Origin: Chrysemys picta bellii
Taxonomy: Eukaryota > Chordata > Testudines > Emydidae
Assembly (NCBI RefSeq): GCF_011386835.1
Contig: NW_027052945.1
Span: 27,203-91,202, forward strand
Length of the DNA stretch: 64,000 bases
Direction: 5' to 3'
Of this stretch, positions 32,975-44,762 are shown piece after piece (within the stretch, counting starts at the first letter, position 1; every line of letters begins with the position of its first letter). The notes beneath the pieces were generated by a model that was not told the DNA's origin, did not search any database, and saw nothing but the letters and a program-made list of their open reading frames with translations. The translations under genes were made by a program, and so were the position numbers.

Positions 32975-34696
32975 TAGGGTTACCATATTTCAGCAAGCAA
33001 AAAAGAGGACGGGAGGAGCCCCGCCCTAGCCCCGCCCCTCCCACTTCCCACCCCCCCAGAACCCTCAACCCTCCCCCCGTTCCTTGTCCCCTGACTGCCC
33101 CCTCCTGGGACCTCTGCCCCTAACTGCACCCCAGGACTCCACCCCCTATCTAAGCCTCCCTGCCTCTTGTCCCCTGACTGCCCCAACCCTTATCCACACC
33201 CCCACCCCCAGACAGACCCCTGGGACTCCCACGCCCCATCCAACCACTCCCCACCCCTGACAGCCCCCCCAGAACTCCCAACCCATCTAAACCCCTCTGC
33301 TCCCTGTCCCCTGACTGCTCTGATCCCTCTCCCCACTCCTGCTCCCTGACAGCTCCCCCCCAGAACTCCCAACCCCCCACCCCTCCCGCTCCTTGTCCCC
33401 TGACTGCCCCCTCCTGGGACCCCTGCTCCTAACTGCCCTCCAGAACCCCACCTCCTACCTAAGCCTCCCTGTTCCTTATCCCCTAACTGCTCCTTCCTAA
33501 GACCCCCCCCAACTGCCCCCCAGGACCCTAGCCCCTACCTGTACCCTGACTGCCCAAAACTTTCTCCACTCCCCCCAAAAAGCCCCCCCCGAACTCCCGA
33601 CCCCCCCCCCCCGTTTCTTGACTGCCCCCTCCAGAACCTCCCTGCCCCTTCTCCTGCCCCCTGGCCCCCTTACCCTGCTGCTCAGAACAGGGTGTTGGGC
33701 TCTGTGCGAGCCGGACATGTGGCTGCGCTCCCCAGCACAACACACAACACGGTCCCTGGCCCTGCACAGTGCTGCTGGAGCCGGGCGCGGGGCTGCCGGG
33801 GAGGAGCTGCCGGCTCAGAATGCAGGGAGGGAGGGAGGAGGAGGAGCTCCTCTACAGCTGCTCCGGAGTCCAGCCCGTGACTTTCCTGCAGCCCTCCCAG
33901 CCGCTCGCTCTGCTCTGCCGGGGGGGGGGGGAAATCCCGGACATTTTGAGTGATTTACAAATTCCCCCCGGACGCTATTTTTAGCACAAAAAGGAGGACA
34001 TGTCCGGGTAAATCCGGACGAATGGTAACCCTAGCCGACCCAGGCTGGAGACGCGCCTCCTCCCCCCACACCCTCCTTACCTGCTTCAGGCTTCCCGCGA
34101 ATCAAATATTCGTGGGAAGCAGGGGAGGGGGCGGAGTTGGGGCGGGGACTTTGGAGAAGGGGCGGAGTTGGGGCGGGGGGCATGGGTGGGGCCCCGTGGA
34201 GTGTCCTCCTTTTGGAGGCTCAAAATATGGTAACCCTAGACCGGGTCGGCCCGCCCAGCACTGCCAGTCCCCGGCCCGGCCCCCGGCCGAGCACCTCCGG
34301 CCCGCCCAGCACTGCCGGCCCCTGGGCCCCCGGCCGAGCACCCGCGGCCCAGCCTCGCCGACCGCCGGCCCCCGAGCCCCCGGCCCGGCACCGCCGGCCC
34401 CCGAGCCCCCGGCCCGGCACCGCCGACCGCCGGCCCCCCGGCCCGGCACCGCCGGCCCCCGAGCCCCCGGCCCGGCCCGGCCGACCTCCGTCCCCCGAGC
34501 CGCCGGCCCCCGAGTCCCCGGCCCGGCACCACTGGCTCCCGAGCCCCCGAGCCCCCGGCCCGGCACCGCTGACCGCCGGCCCGCATGTCCCGATTTTCCC
34601 AGACATGTCTGGCTTTTGGGGATTTCCCCCCGGACGGGAATTTGGAGCCCAAAAAGCCGGACGTGTCCGGGAAAATCCGGACGTATGGTAACCCTA
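32975..34696. mobile_element. hAT-type composite element with three right ends
   Basis: It begins tagggttaccatatttcag and ends atggtaaccctа-style with an inverted terminus at 34684-34696. It is flanked by the perfect 8-bp duplication cccctcca at 32967-32974 and 34697-34704. Two more right-end sequences, ggtaaccctag, occur inside at about 34024-34034 and 34218-34228. The core is C-rich, then (34240-34580) a GC-only tandem repeat. No transposase is encoded. Confidence 0.78.
34240..34580. repeat. GC-rich tandem repeat (about 30-bp period)
   Basis: Imperfect repeats of a unit like cggcccggcaccgccggcccccgagcc. It accounts for the long open frames on both strands here. Confidence 0.8.
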
Positions 34697-35165
34697 CCCC
34701 TCCATCACACTGAGACCAGCTCCTCTCACAAGGCTGAGTCTGCAGCACAGAGCAGCCCTTGCAGCAGAGCCTGGTGCTCTCACACCTGCCTCCTGTGCCG
34801 TTTCACTCCTTGCCATGGGCACAGAGTCCCTAGGACAGTAAATGCCGAGGCGTTGGGACTGGCTTCTTTTGGGCGTCAGATCAGGCAGTTAATGGCCCTG
34901 AGGTGACCTGGCTATCTCTTCAAACCTAGCTTACAGCTGACCCTGCTGGGAGGCTCTGGGAGGCTGTGGGGGAGACGCTAAAATGAGGGCACCTAGGTCT
35001 GCTCCACTAGGACAGTCTGAAATTTTGCTGCCATTTTATACAATTAAAAACAAAGTTGAAGCCATAAATTGTACGTGCCCATGCGGGATGCTGTGTGGGG
35101 CAAGCAGCCTGTGGTGAGTTGGTCTAGTCATTCTAGCTATTGTAATGAAACGGCTTCACTGCCAT

Positions 35166-36135
35166 ACTGCGCCCCTTGCAATCACTAACAAGACAGACAG
35201 GCAGAAATCAGCAATTTCTCAAAAGGACAATTTCCCTCTGCTTTGCACAGTCTCCTCCCCTCCACTCCCCTCCCCTCTGTCCGGCTGACAGCCCCAAATC
35301 CTCCTACCACCCTGCCTACCCCCATAGGAAGATACTCAGCAGCATTCTGGTTGTAGAAGAGGGATTTGAAATACCAGTATAGCCAACCACAAGCATAGGA
35401 GCACAGAAAATCATGAGCCTGGCCCCCAAAAGATAAAAAATAAATCATGCCTTCTGGTCTGCTTGGGGATTTTTGAACTCCTACTCCTCCACTCCGTCCC
35501 CTATCCAGCCCCTGATGTTCCCAGCCACATCCATCCCCTGAGGAGACCCCTTGCATTTGCCCCCTGGCAGGAGAAACCAGGCAAGCCAACTGGTAAATAG
35601 ATGATATGGTGGACTGGCTATTTGGACCAGGATCAGTTATGGTTGGCATCATGTTACCAGGATTGCTGACCCCAAATGTTAGAAAGTCATGAACCTGGCC
35701 CCCAAAACACCATGAAATTTATTTAAAAAAACCGAAACAAAACACATTTTCTCCCAAGACTTCTGGCCGCACTCACTTTCAAGCTTCTGTCTGCAACCAG
35801 GAGGGCTTAAAAACTGACTTTTTTTGTTTAAATAAAAACTGAATCTCTCACCTAGTCACCTGACTCCAGGAGCTGGGGTTCTCTGTCAAACACCAAGTAT
35901 CACGAGACTCCCAATAAAATCGCAGGAGCCGGTGACATTGTGTTAGCTCGCTCTGTTGTTCACTTTGTGGCGCAGAGCAGGTCTGTTTGGGCTCCTCCTA
36001 GACCTTTCCCCACATCATCGCATGGGGGGAGTGGGCAGGGTTGGCCCTTTGTGAAAAGGCTGCAGGACCTATCCACAAACCAGTGAAAGCCTCAGGCACC
36101 TGCACTGATCCTAGCCATCTGTGCAGAGCCCCTGG
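35166..36135. other. No gene; worn interspersed repeat
   Basis: About 35395-35460 and 35680-35950 share a gaaaatcatgagcctggcccc / gaaagtcatgaacctggcccc element that ends in cccaataaaatcgcaggagc. It looks like a common reptile short repeat. No coding exon is recognised. Confidence 0.45.
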
Positions 36136-36272
36136 GCTTGATCACTTGATCATTGCCTATTAGGTTCACTCCCTCTGGGGCACCTGGCATTGGCCACTAT
36201 CAGCAGGCAGGATGCTGGGCTGGATGGACCCTTGGTCTGACCCAGTATGGCCGTTCTTACGTTCGTATGTTC
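36136..36272 (+). mobile_element. CR1 3' UTR tail
   Basis: It has cacctggcattggccactatc, gggctggatggacccttggtctgaccc and ends gttcttacgttcgtatgtt, the same tail type as at 30358-30770. Confidence 0.8.
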
Positions 36273-38228
36273 TACACTGACTCTGCTCCCTGATGCCCAT
36301 CCTAGCTCCATAGCAGCATCAGTCCATTGGAGCCGTACTGCCAGGGCTCCCCTTGCCCATGGCTGCCCTGGCTCACTTGCTGAGGGGCAGGAGCTGGACT
36401 CTGAAGGAAAAATGATGCAGCACAGATTGAAAAATCCCTCCCAGGCTAGGTCTCTTCCTGGGGCCTTCATTCTTCCCCTCCCTTGGCCTGAGCCTGCCAG
36501 ACAGCAGTGCCCACTCCCCCCCCCCCCAGAGGAAGGGAAGGGTGAGAAAAAAGGAACAGAGATCAACTAATTACTGGGGAGAACACAAGAAGGATAGGGC
36601 TAAGCCAGAGAGTGCCAGTGGGGTCATCAGGCAGAGAACCATGAATTATGCCTGCTGCTCTGAGGAGATGTCTGGGGAGTGACTGGATGCTGCCTGGGGA
36701 GCTCTGCCTGGACTTGTGAGGGAATGAGGAAAAGGAGAGAGCTGCATAGGCTGAGCTGGGCCAATGCCAGGCCAAGCTTATGAAGAGGTCCCTGGGCTTC
36801 CTGAGGCTTTGGGCAGGGTGACCATAAATAACCAGGGGAGGGGAGAAGAGAAGCCAGATCTGAAGGGGATGGTCGAGGTGCTGAACCCCAGCTGCAGAAG
36901 GGGCAGGGATGTGTGAGAGGCAGGCCACTGCTGTCTGTGAACACCTCAGGGCTCCATGAAGGAGCCTCCAGCTCATGTTGCCAGTGGGCTGTGGAACCCA
37001 GGTGCAGTGGGGTCTCTCCCAGGGATTCATTTGTGCCAGGGCTTGCCAGGATTGAGCCCCAGCACCTCTAGGCTGGCCGCATCAGTTATGAAATTAAAAA
37101 AATTGCTTGAGCCCAGGCACCTTTTCATTTCAAATGACCAGTCTGCCAACGATTCTTAAACATAAACATCAGCCATAGCACAATGCTCACTGGGTGCACC
37201 AAAGTGCAAAGGAGGAACAGAAAATCAGGAATTGATACTGTTTATCCCCAAAAATGGCTTTTTGTATGAAAAAAAGAATATTTGCTTCCCTCTTTAATTT
37301 GTGAATGTGGTGAGTCCTCCATCCCATTTATTTAAAATATATAAAATTGTATTTTTATTTACAAATGTTTGCATGAAAGATATAAAACAAAATCTGAATG
37401 CCGAACACTGACGTTTTATAGCAAAGATACTATTCATTCACCAGTATAGCTCATGACCCCTATTAATCACTGAAGTATTGGTTATTCAATTATTCAATGA
37501 TTAATTAGTAAGCAGGAATTGCTGCACATTGATGGTAACATGCTACTTCAGACACTGAATGAACCCAGCAGAAATGGGCTTCATTGCTGTAAACACTATG
37601 ATAAAAATGTGAGAACTAGTGGCAGTACAATTAGGCAAAGAGTCAGACCTTAGTTATGTAAGTCATAACTTAGTTTCATTTTTATATTCCAATACACTAG
37701 TGATTCTCCAGAATCCAAGAATAAAACAGTTGATGACCCAAGCACTTGGGACCAGTAGCTTTAGAGAGAGGCTGGTCCATGAGGGATTCTCTGGTGAAGT
37801 GATCCATGGACTGAAAGAAAGGGAGAAACACTGATCTGCAATCATTCAGCGTCAAGGTAATGTATTGAATTCAACTCGAAGGCTGTTGATGTTTACTGAC
37901 TTTAATATGTTCACTGTTGTTATATCTATTTCTAGTCATAATTCTATTTTTTAAATCTATTTTGCTATGTCTTCATAGTACACAGGCAAAAAAAAACCCT
38001 CTATGTTGAAGGCAAAAGTGAGAATAAATATAATTAATTTCAAGGTAAAAATCCTGACAAGATCATTATAGTTAAGGGGGGGAAATCTGTCAAATGTTAA
38101 GAATTTCATGATCTTGGTGGTCTTGAATATATTTATCAATAACTTCGACTTGTTATTTAACAGTTCTATTTCTGTAAGGAATTGTACAGGGTACTGATGC
38201 AAAAGCACCTCATTATCATGTTCTTTCT
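36273..38228. other. Repeat-poor stretch without a recognised gene
   Basis: The only frame with some character is 37619-37834 (+), which lacks splice context and known motifs. The part after 37240 is AT-rich. Confidence 0.4.
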
Positions 38229-38531
38229 TCCCTCTGGGGGTACGTCTTCACTACCCGCTGTATTGGTGGGTAGCAATCGATTTATCTGGGATCGATATAT
38301 CACATCTCGTTAAGACGCGATATATCGATCCCCGAACGCGCTCACCGTGGACTCCGGAACTCCACCAGAGCGAGCGGCGGTAGCGCAGTCGACGGGGGAG
38401 CCGCGGCCGTCGATCCCGCGCCGTCTGGACCCCAGGTAATTCGATCCAAGATACTTCGACTTCAGCTATGCTATTCGCGTAGCTGAAGTTCCGTATCTTG
38501 GATCGATCCCCCCCCAGTGTAGACCAGCCCT
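38229..38531. mobile_element. Palindromic MITE (tacgtcttcactacc type)
   Basis: It starts ggtacgtcttcactaccc and ends tgtagaccagccctt. It has internal hairpins such as gggatcgatatatc / gatatatcgatcccc and cttcagctatgc / gcgtagctgaag. It is about 90% identical by eye to 51589-51884. Confidence 0.8.
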
Positions 38532-41060
38532 TGGCTTTGCCCCCACCCCCCCTTCAGAGTCAGGTGAGCATTACCTCATCGTAGTCCCAAACTGACCAAA
38601 GGAAGGGAAAGGGGGTGACTCACTTGAGAGTCCAACAGATCCTTTGTTGCTGCCTAGGCCAGTGTCCTTTGTTCCTGTGAGGCTGGGCTGGGTTCATCCC
38701 ATATATGCCTCGATGAGGTGTGAACTGCCCCTCTGTTCCTGGAGAGTTTTGCCTGGGCTTGTTTTAAGCCATGAGGACACATTTTCAGCCTCACAACTAT
38801 ATAGATGAAATTACTACCTATAACATTATTGTAACAACAATGCTCAGTGCATCATAAACCTTCTGAAGACACCCGACATGACAAACTTTGCATTGGATAC
38901 CACGCAATTATATTACAAGGATGAACATGGGGTTGCAGGGTGTTCCCCCGAGATACAGAGTGTCACACCTACACAAAAGAGGAAATAGTTCTTATATAGC
39001 AATTCCCATCACTAGATCTCAAAGGGAACATTTACACGGCAACAAAAGACCCACGGCAGGGCAGCAGGAGGCACAAATCAGCTCACAGGGCTCTATCTCC
39101 AGGATTACAAATTGCAGGGCAGACGTTTTGGCTTCGTCTGGAATCCAGGCTGTGAAAGCCCACAAGGAGGGAGGGTCTCAGAGCCTGGGGTCTAGTCTGA
39201 TCCCAAATGTTTACACAGCAGTATTTAGCTCCACAGTCCGAGCCCTAGTCAATTGACCATGGCTCTCAGACTTGGTGCCGGGAATTATTTATTGCAGTGT
39301 AGACATACTCAAAGTGTCCTACAAAGGAGGTCAGGGAGTAATTATCATCAATTTACAGATTAAAAGCCTTTAAAATGGCTCATCTAAGAAACTGAAAAGT
39401 ATCTAATGGTTATTTCCCTCCCTCTGCTCCAGAAAAAAAATCACGTTATGCCATGAAATTGGACAGTTTTAGCACTGGCTCAAGCAGGTGGCTGGTTTTA
39501 ATGATGAGAATATTAAAAGGATGCTGAAATTGCCATTATTTGAAACACTACCTATGATTCCCGGTGAGGAAAATGTAGCTCATATAAAAAATCTTTGTCA
39601 ACAAAGCTGTGAGATTCATTTTCCCTGTTGCATTGATAGAGGGTGTATGTTGGGGCCAGCAATGGTTGAGGAGATTGAAGGCTCTTGTATATAGTTGCAG
39701 CACTAAACACTTACTTATGGTAAGCGGGTTTGTGTCAGAATTATTACTGATCACTGCCCCTTTTCCATTAAAGGGCGGGGAGAGAACATAAATCCTTTTA
39801 ACCTTCTATTAAAAACACAGGGGAAGGAGAAGGGGAAGGAAAACTCTTAAAGCATTTACAACTGAAAGAACTAAATAAGACTTTCATTGTGGCTGCTTCC
39901 CATACTCCCTTTCTCTGTACAGCATTTTCTTTAGTGGAAAATCTCCTCACCTTTGTCTAAACTAGAGATTTTGGCCATATCAGACAAGTGACTTGTTTGC
40001 CAGCTATAGCAGGGGTGTAAATGGTCATCTAGACACTCTAGAAATGTTTGTTCCTGGCTGGACTATCCTTGGGCTCTGGTGCTGAAGAAGGATTGAATGA
40101 CCTTGTTGGGGACATGAGGTAGATACAGTAAGATGGTTGCTTTGGGGGTGTTGAATTCCAGTCCTGTTTCTTTTAAAGACCAGACAAAACAAAGCAGACA
40201 CACACAGGAGAAGAAATATAAGAAGGCCCAGCTTCTGTCCCTATTATTTGCCATTTAGCAGCTGCAAATTCCAAGAGTTTTATTAGTAGAGCAGTGCAAA
40301 GAACTGACTTTTAATTTTGCTGGCAGTTCCAAAAAATTTGGCGGGGGGGAATGTTTTAGGTAACCCTGAATGAAAAAAAATTCAAAATTTTGGCCTATAA
40401 AAAAAATTTTTCAGTGACATGAAGTGTTTGACATGAAATGTAACATTTCATTTTGTTTTGGAGCTTTTAAAATGTTTTTATATATTTTAAATAAAATTGA
40501 AGAAAATTTAAAAAAAAAGTCATTTTGAATTGAGAAATCAAATGTTTCCATTCAACAATGTCAAAACAAAACAATTTCCTTTTTTCTGCATGTTTGTTGG
40601 TTTGTTTTTCACCAAAATAATTCTGCAAAATTAACATGAATTCGCAAAATGTTTTAGTCAGCCTAAATCTGCATTTTTTACTGGAAAAAGAGGTTCAGAC
40701 AAAAGGTTTCACGCAGCTCTACTTATTAACCTGAGATTTAGCTGTTACTGGCTGGGGTGAAAGCATGGCTCTCAGGTTGTCTCTTTCAGTACAGCAGAGT
40801 TGCAAAGGTGGAGTTTTTCTGGCTGCCTAAGCTAGACTCTCATGAGACGGAAGGCAAAACAAGAAAAAGAGGAAGCGTAATGTGGAGTGCTCCTGTGTGG
40901 GAAGGAAAAATGATGTGCTAGAGCATGGGTGATATTAGGAACTTCAGGTTCTCATCATCCCAGGCATTGCCCAGGATTCAGCTGAACCCAATGGAGATTG
41001 TCCCAGTTTTGGGGTTAACTGCACCTGTTCCCCCTTCCTGGCCTCCAGCCATCATCCCAC
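38532..41060. other. Repeat-poor stretch without a recognised gene
   Basis: Short frames such as 39488-39694 (+) have no recognisable domain. About 40340-40700 is an AT-rich degraded repeat (ttttcagtgacatgaag, caaaacaaaacaattt). Confidence 0.4.
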
Positions 41061-41163
41061 TATGAGCAGGATGATTTAGTTGGGGTTGGTCCTGCTTTGA
41101 GCAGGGGGTTGGACTAGATGACCTCCTGAGGTCCTTCCAATCCTGATATTCTATGATTCTATA
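41061..41163 (+). mobile_element. CR1 3' tail fragment
   Basis: ggttggtcctgctttgagcagg through ctcctgaggtccttccaatcc to attctatgattctat, the canonical young CR1 tail. The upstream body is missing. Confidence 0.88.
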
Positions 41164-41879
41164 ACCCCTGTCCCTCTCCCTCCAGACCACAATTTTAGGG
41201 CTGCAGTCCCCCGGCAATTCCCTGTGACTACCCTAGCAGGTCTGACTTTAGGTTAGCACCTGCAGTTCTGCTCTCCCCCAGGGATAATGACAGGGTTACC
41301 AGTGACTAGCCAGCTTTCACAGAACACAGTATCTTGATTTAGTACAAGTGTATGTCAAAGAAAACCTATCCTAAAACAATAGACAGCACAGATATTAACC
41401 TTAGCCAGTGTCACCCATCATCCACAGGGAGTCCTGGTAGGTCCATACACTGGTCCAGAGTGAGTCTGACCTAAGTCAGATCAGGCTGAATCCTTATACT
41501 ATTTGGGGCCTTTGTCGTCAGGCCTCCAGGACCAGGTAAAACCAATCAGTGCTACTTCTCCCCAGGACCAAAGCTTCAAAGGTGCTGGGTGTCTGAGTAA
41601 CTGGCATTGGGACTTGCATTCATTACCCTCCCCACCCCGCAGTGAGTCCAGATTCTGCTGAAAACTCACTCAGCGAGCCAGAAACACACAGCTGCATATA
41701 CCGATTATTGATACAGCAGTCTGTGAACATCCCCTGTGCCCACAGTGGCTATCACATCTCAGTAGAACAGTCTTTGAAGTTTCCATGCTTGCAAGGTCTC
41801 ACGTTTGTCACAGTGATCTTGTCTGGTTGCTTCCTCTTGTCTGGTCAGGACATCTTTCAAGATGTGATGGCTAAATGAG
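41164..41879. other. No gene recognised
   Basis: Unique-looking DNA with no family signal. Confidence 0.4.
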
Positions 41880-42075
41880 TGGGCTGATTTTCGGAGATGC
41901 CAAGCTCCCATCATTACTTCTGAAATCAATGGGGACTGTAGGTTCTCAGCACCTCTGAGAATAAAGCCACTTACTTTGATACCTAAGTAAAGATTTAGGT
42001 GCCTAATTTTAGACACTAAGAGTAACATTTTCAAAAGTATCTAAGTGATTTCAGTGTCTAAGTCCCATTGAAAGT
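41880..42075. repeat. Interspersed repeat (ttttcaaaagtatctaag type)
   Basis: Motifs gatttaggtgcctaatttt, acattttcaaaagtatc and aagtcccattgaaagtc recur at 47830-47945 and, inverted or shuffled, at 31740-31990. It is an old short element of unassigned class. Confidence 0.6.
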
Positions 42076-42245
42076 CTAGAACAATATTTTTGGAATAAGA
42101 AATTACAATATGAATATTAGTACTAGAAGTTCTCATATTAATTATGATATTAAAATGAATATAGAATCCTAGAATATCAGGGTTGGAAGGGACCTCAAGA
42201 GGTCATCTAGTCCTACCTCCTGCTCAAAGCAGGACCAATTCCCAG

Positions 42246-43241
42246 CTAAATCATCCCAGCCAGGGCTTTGTCAAGCCGGGCCTTAAAAACCTCCAAGAAA
42301 GGAGACTCCACCACCTCCCTAGGTAACGCATTCCAGTGCTTCACCACCCTTCTAGTGAAATAGTGTTTCCTAATATCCAACCTGGACCTCCCCCACTGCA
42401 ACTTGAGACCATTGCTCCTTGTTCTGTCATCTGCCACCACTGAGAACAGCCGAACTCCATCCTCTTTGGAACCCCCCTTCAGGTAGTTGAAGGCTGCTAT
42501 CAAATCCCCCCTCATTCTTCTCTTCTGCAGACTAAACAATCCCAGTTCCCTCAGCCTTTCCTCATAAGTCATGTGCTCCAGATCCCTAATCATTTTTGTT
42601 GCCCTCCATTGGACTCTTTCCAATTTTTCCACATCCTTCTTGTAATGTGGGGCCCAAAACTGGACACAGTATTCCAGATGAGGCCTCACCAATGTCGAAT
42701 AAAGGGGAACGATCACGTTCCTCGATCTGCTGGCAATGCCCCTACTTATACATCCCAAAATGCCATTAGCCTTCTTGGCAACAAGAGCACACTGTTGACT
42801 CATATCCAGCTTCTCGTCCACTGTGACCCCTAGGTCCTTTTCTGCAGAACTGCTACCTAGCCATTTGGTCCCTAGTCTGTAGCAGTGCGTGGGATTCTTC
42901 CGTCCTAAGTGCAGGACTCTGCTCTTGTCCTTGTTGAACCTCATCAGGTTTTTTTTGGCCCAATCCTCTAATTTGTCTAGGTCCCGCTGTATCCGATCCC
43001 TACCCTCTAATGTATCTACCACGCCTCCTAGTTTAGTGTCATCTGCAAACTTGCTGAGAGTGCAGTCCACACCATCCTCCAGATCATTAATAAAGATATT
43101 AAACAAAACCGGCCCCAGGACCGACCCTTGGGGCACTCCGCTTGAAACCGGCTGCCAGCTAGACATGGAGTCATTGATCACTTCCCGTTGAGCCCGACGA
43201 TCTAGCCAGCTTTCTATCCCTCGATCGCCATGAGTTTTCAA
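42246..43241 (-). pseudogene. CR1-B ORF2, distal reverse transcriptase
   Basis: It starts at the deletion scar, then has [10 protein letters not shown], motif [14 protein letters not shown], motif C FADDTKL, and the C-terminal [17 protein letters not shown] and [13 protein letters not shown]. The segment holding [10 protein letters not shown] (motif A), present in CR1-D at 59700, is absent: about 400 bases are deleted between SWRS and ESWLD. Confidence 0.9.
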
Positions 43242-43431
43242 AAATAATGGCTAATGGCTCTGCAATCTCACCCGCCTACTCCTTTAGCACCCTCGGATGC
43301 AGCGCATCCGGCCCCATGGACTTGTGCACGTCCAGTTTTTCTAAATAGTCCTGAACCACTTCTTTCTCCACAGAGGGCTGGTCACCTTCTCCCCATATTG
43401 TGCTGCCCAGTGCAGCAGTCTGGGAGCTGAC

Positions 43432-44718
43432 CTAGTTCGTGAAGACAGAGGCAAAAAAATCATTGAGTACATTAGCTTTTTCCACATCCTCGGTCACTAG
43501 GTTGCCTCCCTCATTCAGTAAGGGGCCCACACTTTCCTTGACTTTCTTCTTGTTGCTAACATACCTGTAGAAACCCTTCTTGTTACTCTTAACATCTCTT
43601 GCTAACTGCAACTCCAAGAGTGATTTGGCCTTCCTGATTTCACTCCTGCATGCCTGAGCAATATTTTTATACTCCTCCCTGGTCACTTGTCCAATCTTCC
43701 ACTTCTTGTAAGCTTCTTTTTTGCGTTTAAGATCAGCAAGGATTTCACTGTTTAGCCAAGCTGGTCGCCTGCCATATTTACTATTCTTTCTACACATCGG
43801 GATGGTTTGTTCCTGCGACCGCAATAAGGATTCTTTAAAATACAGCCAGCTCTCCTGGACCCCTTTGCCCTTCATGTTATTCTCCCAGGGGATCCTGCCC
43901 ATCTGTTCCCTGAGGGAGTCAAAGTCTGCTTTTCTGAAGTCCAGGGTCCGTATTGTGCTGATCTCCTTTCTTCCTTGTGTCAGGATCCTGAACTCGACCA
44001 TCTCATGGTCACTGCCTCCCAGGTTCCCATCCACTTTTGCTTCCCCTACTAATTCTTCCCTGTTTGTGAGCAGCAGGTCAAGAAAAGCTCTGCCCCTAGT
44101 TGGTTCCTCCAGCACTTGCACCAGGAAATTGTCCCCTACACTTTCCAAAAATTTCCTGGATTGCCTGTGCACCGCTGTATTGCTCTCCCAGCAGATATCA
44201 GGGTGATTAAAGTCTCCCATGAGAACCAGGGCCTGCGATCTAGCAACTTCTGCTAGTTGCCAGAAGAAAGCCTCGTCCACCTCATCCCCCTGGTCTGGTG
44301 GTCTATAGCAGACTCCAACCATGACATCACCCTTGTTACTCACACTTCTCAACTTTATCCAGAGACTCTCAGGTTTTTCTGCAGTTTCATACAGGAGCTC
44401 TGAGCAGTCATACTCCTCTCTTACATACAACGCAACTCCCCCACCTTTTCTGCCCTGCCTGTCCTTCCTGAACAGTTTATATCCATCCATGACAGTACTC
44501 CAGTCATGTGAGTTATCCCACCAAGTCTCTGTTATTCCAATCGCATCATAGTTCCCTGACTGTGCCAGGACTTCCAGTTCTCCCTGCTTGTTTCCCAGGC
44601 TTCTTGCATTTGTGTATAGGCACTTAAGATAACTCATCGATCGTCCCTCTTTCTCAGCATGAGACAGGAGTCCTCCCCTCTTGCGCTCTCCTACTCGTGC
44701 TTCCTCCCAGGATCCCAT
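43432..44718 (-). pseudogene. CR1-B ORF2, endonuclease domain
   Basis: An apurinic-type endonuclease that nicks target DNA to prime reverse transcription. The open 428-residue frame starts at an ATG 44 bases past the ORF1 stop. Motifs in order: [47 protein letters not shown], then the linker [15 protein letters not shown]. All active-site motifs look intact. A TAG after SVFTN (near 43432) cuts it from the rest of ORF2; beyond it the frame continues to KSMGPDALHPRVLKE with one more stop. Confidence 0.9.
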
Positions 44719-44762
44719 TTCCCCACTTACCTCAGGGCTTTGGTCTCCTTCCCCCGGTGAAC

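Larger units (their letters stand above)
29570..35165. repeat. Tandem duplication, unit 2
   Basis: The collinear partner of 24930-28450. Private features are the MITE at 30052, a CR1 tail at 30358, about 1.34 kb at 31002-32343 and the hAT composite at 32975. The orientation is the same as in unit 1. Confidence 0.85.

Noticed and set aside
33950..34906. A 318-residue plus-strand frame and opposing minus-strand frames of 128-170 residues
   Set aside because: Produced by the GC tandem repeat inside the hAT composite; repetitive P/A/R/G content and no family match.
37619..37834. A 71-residue plus-strand frame in the repeat-poor region
   Set aside because: No recognisable domain, no splice context and length within chance expectation.
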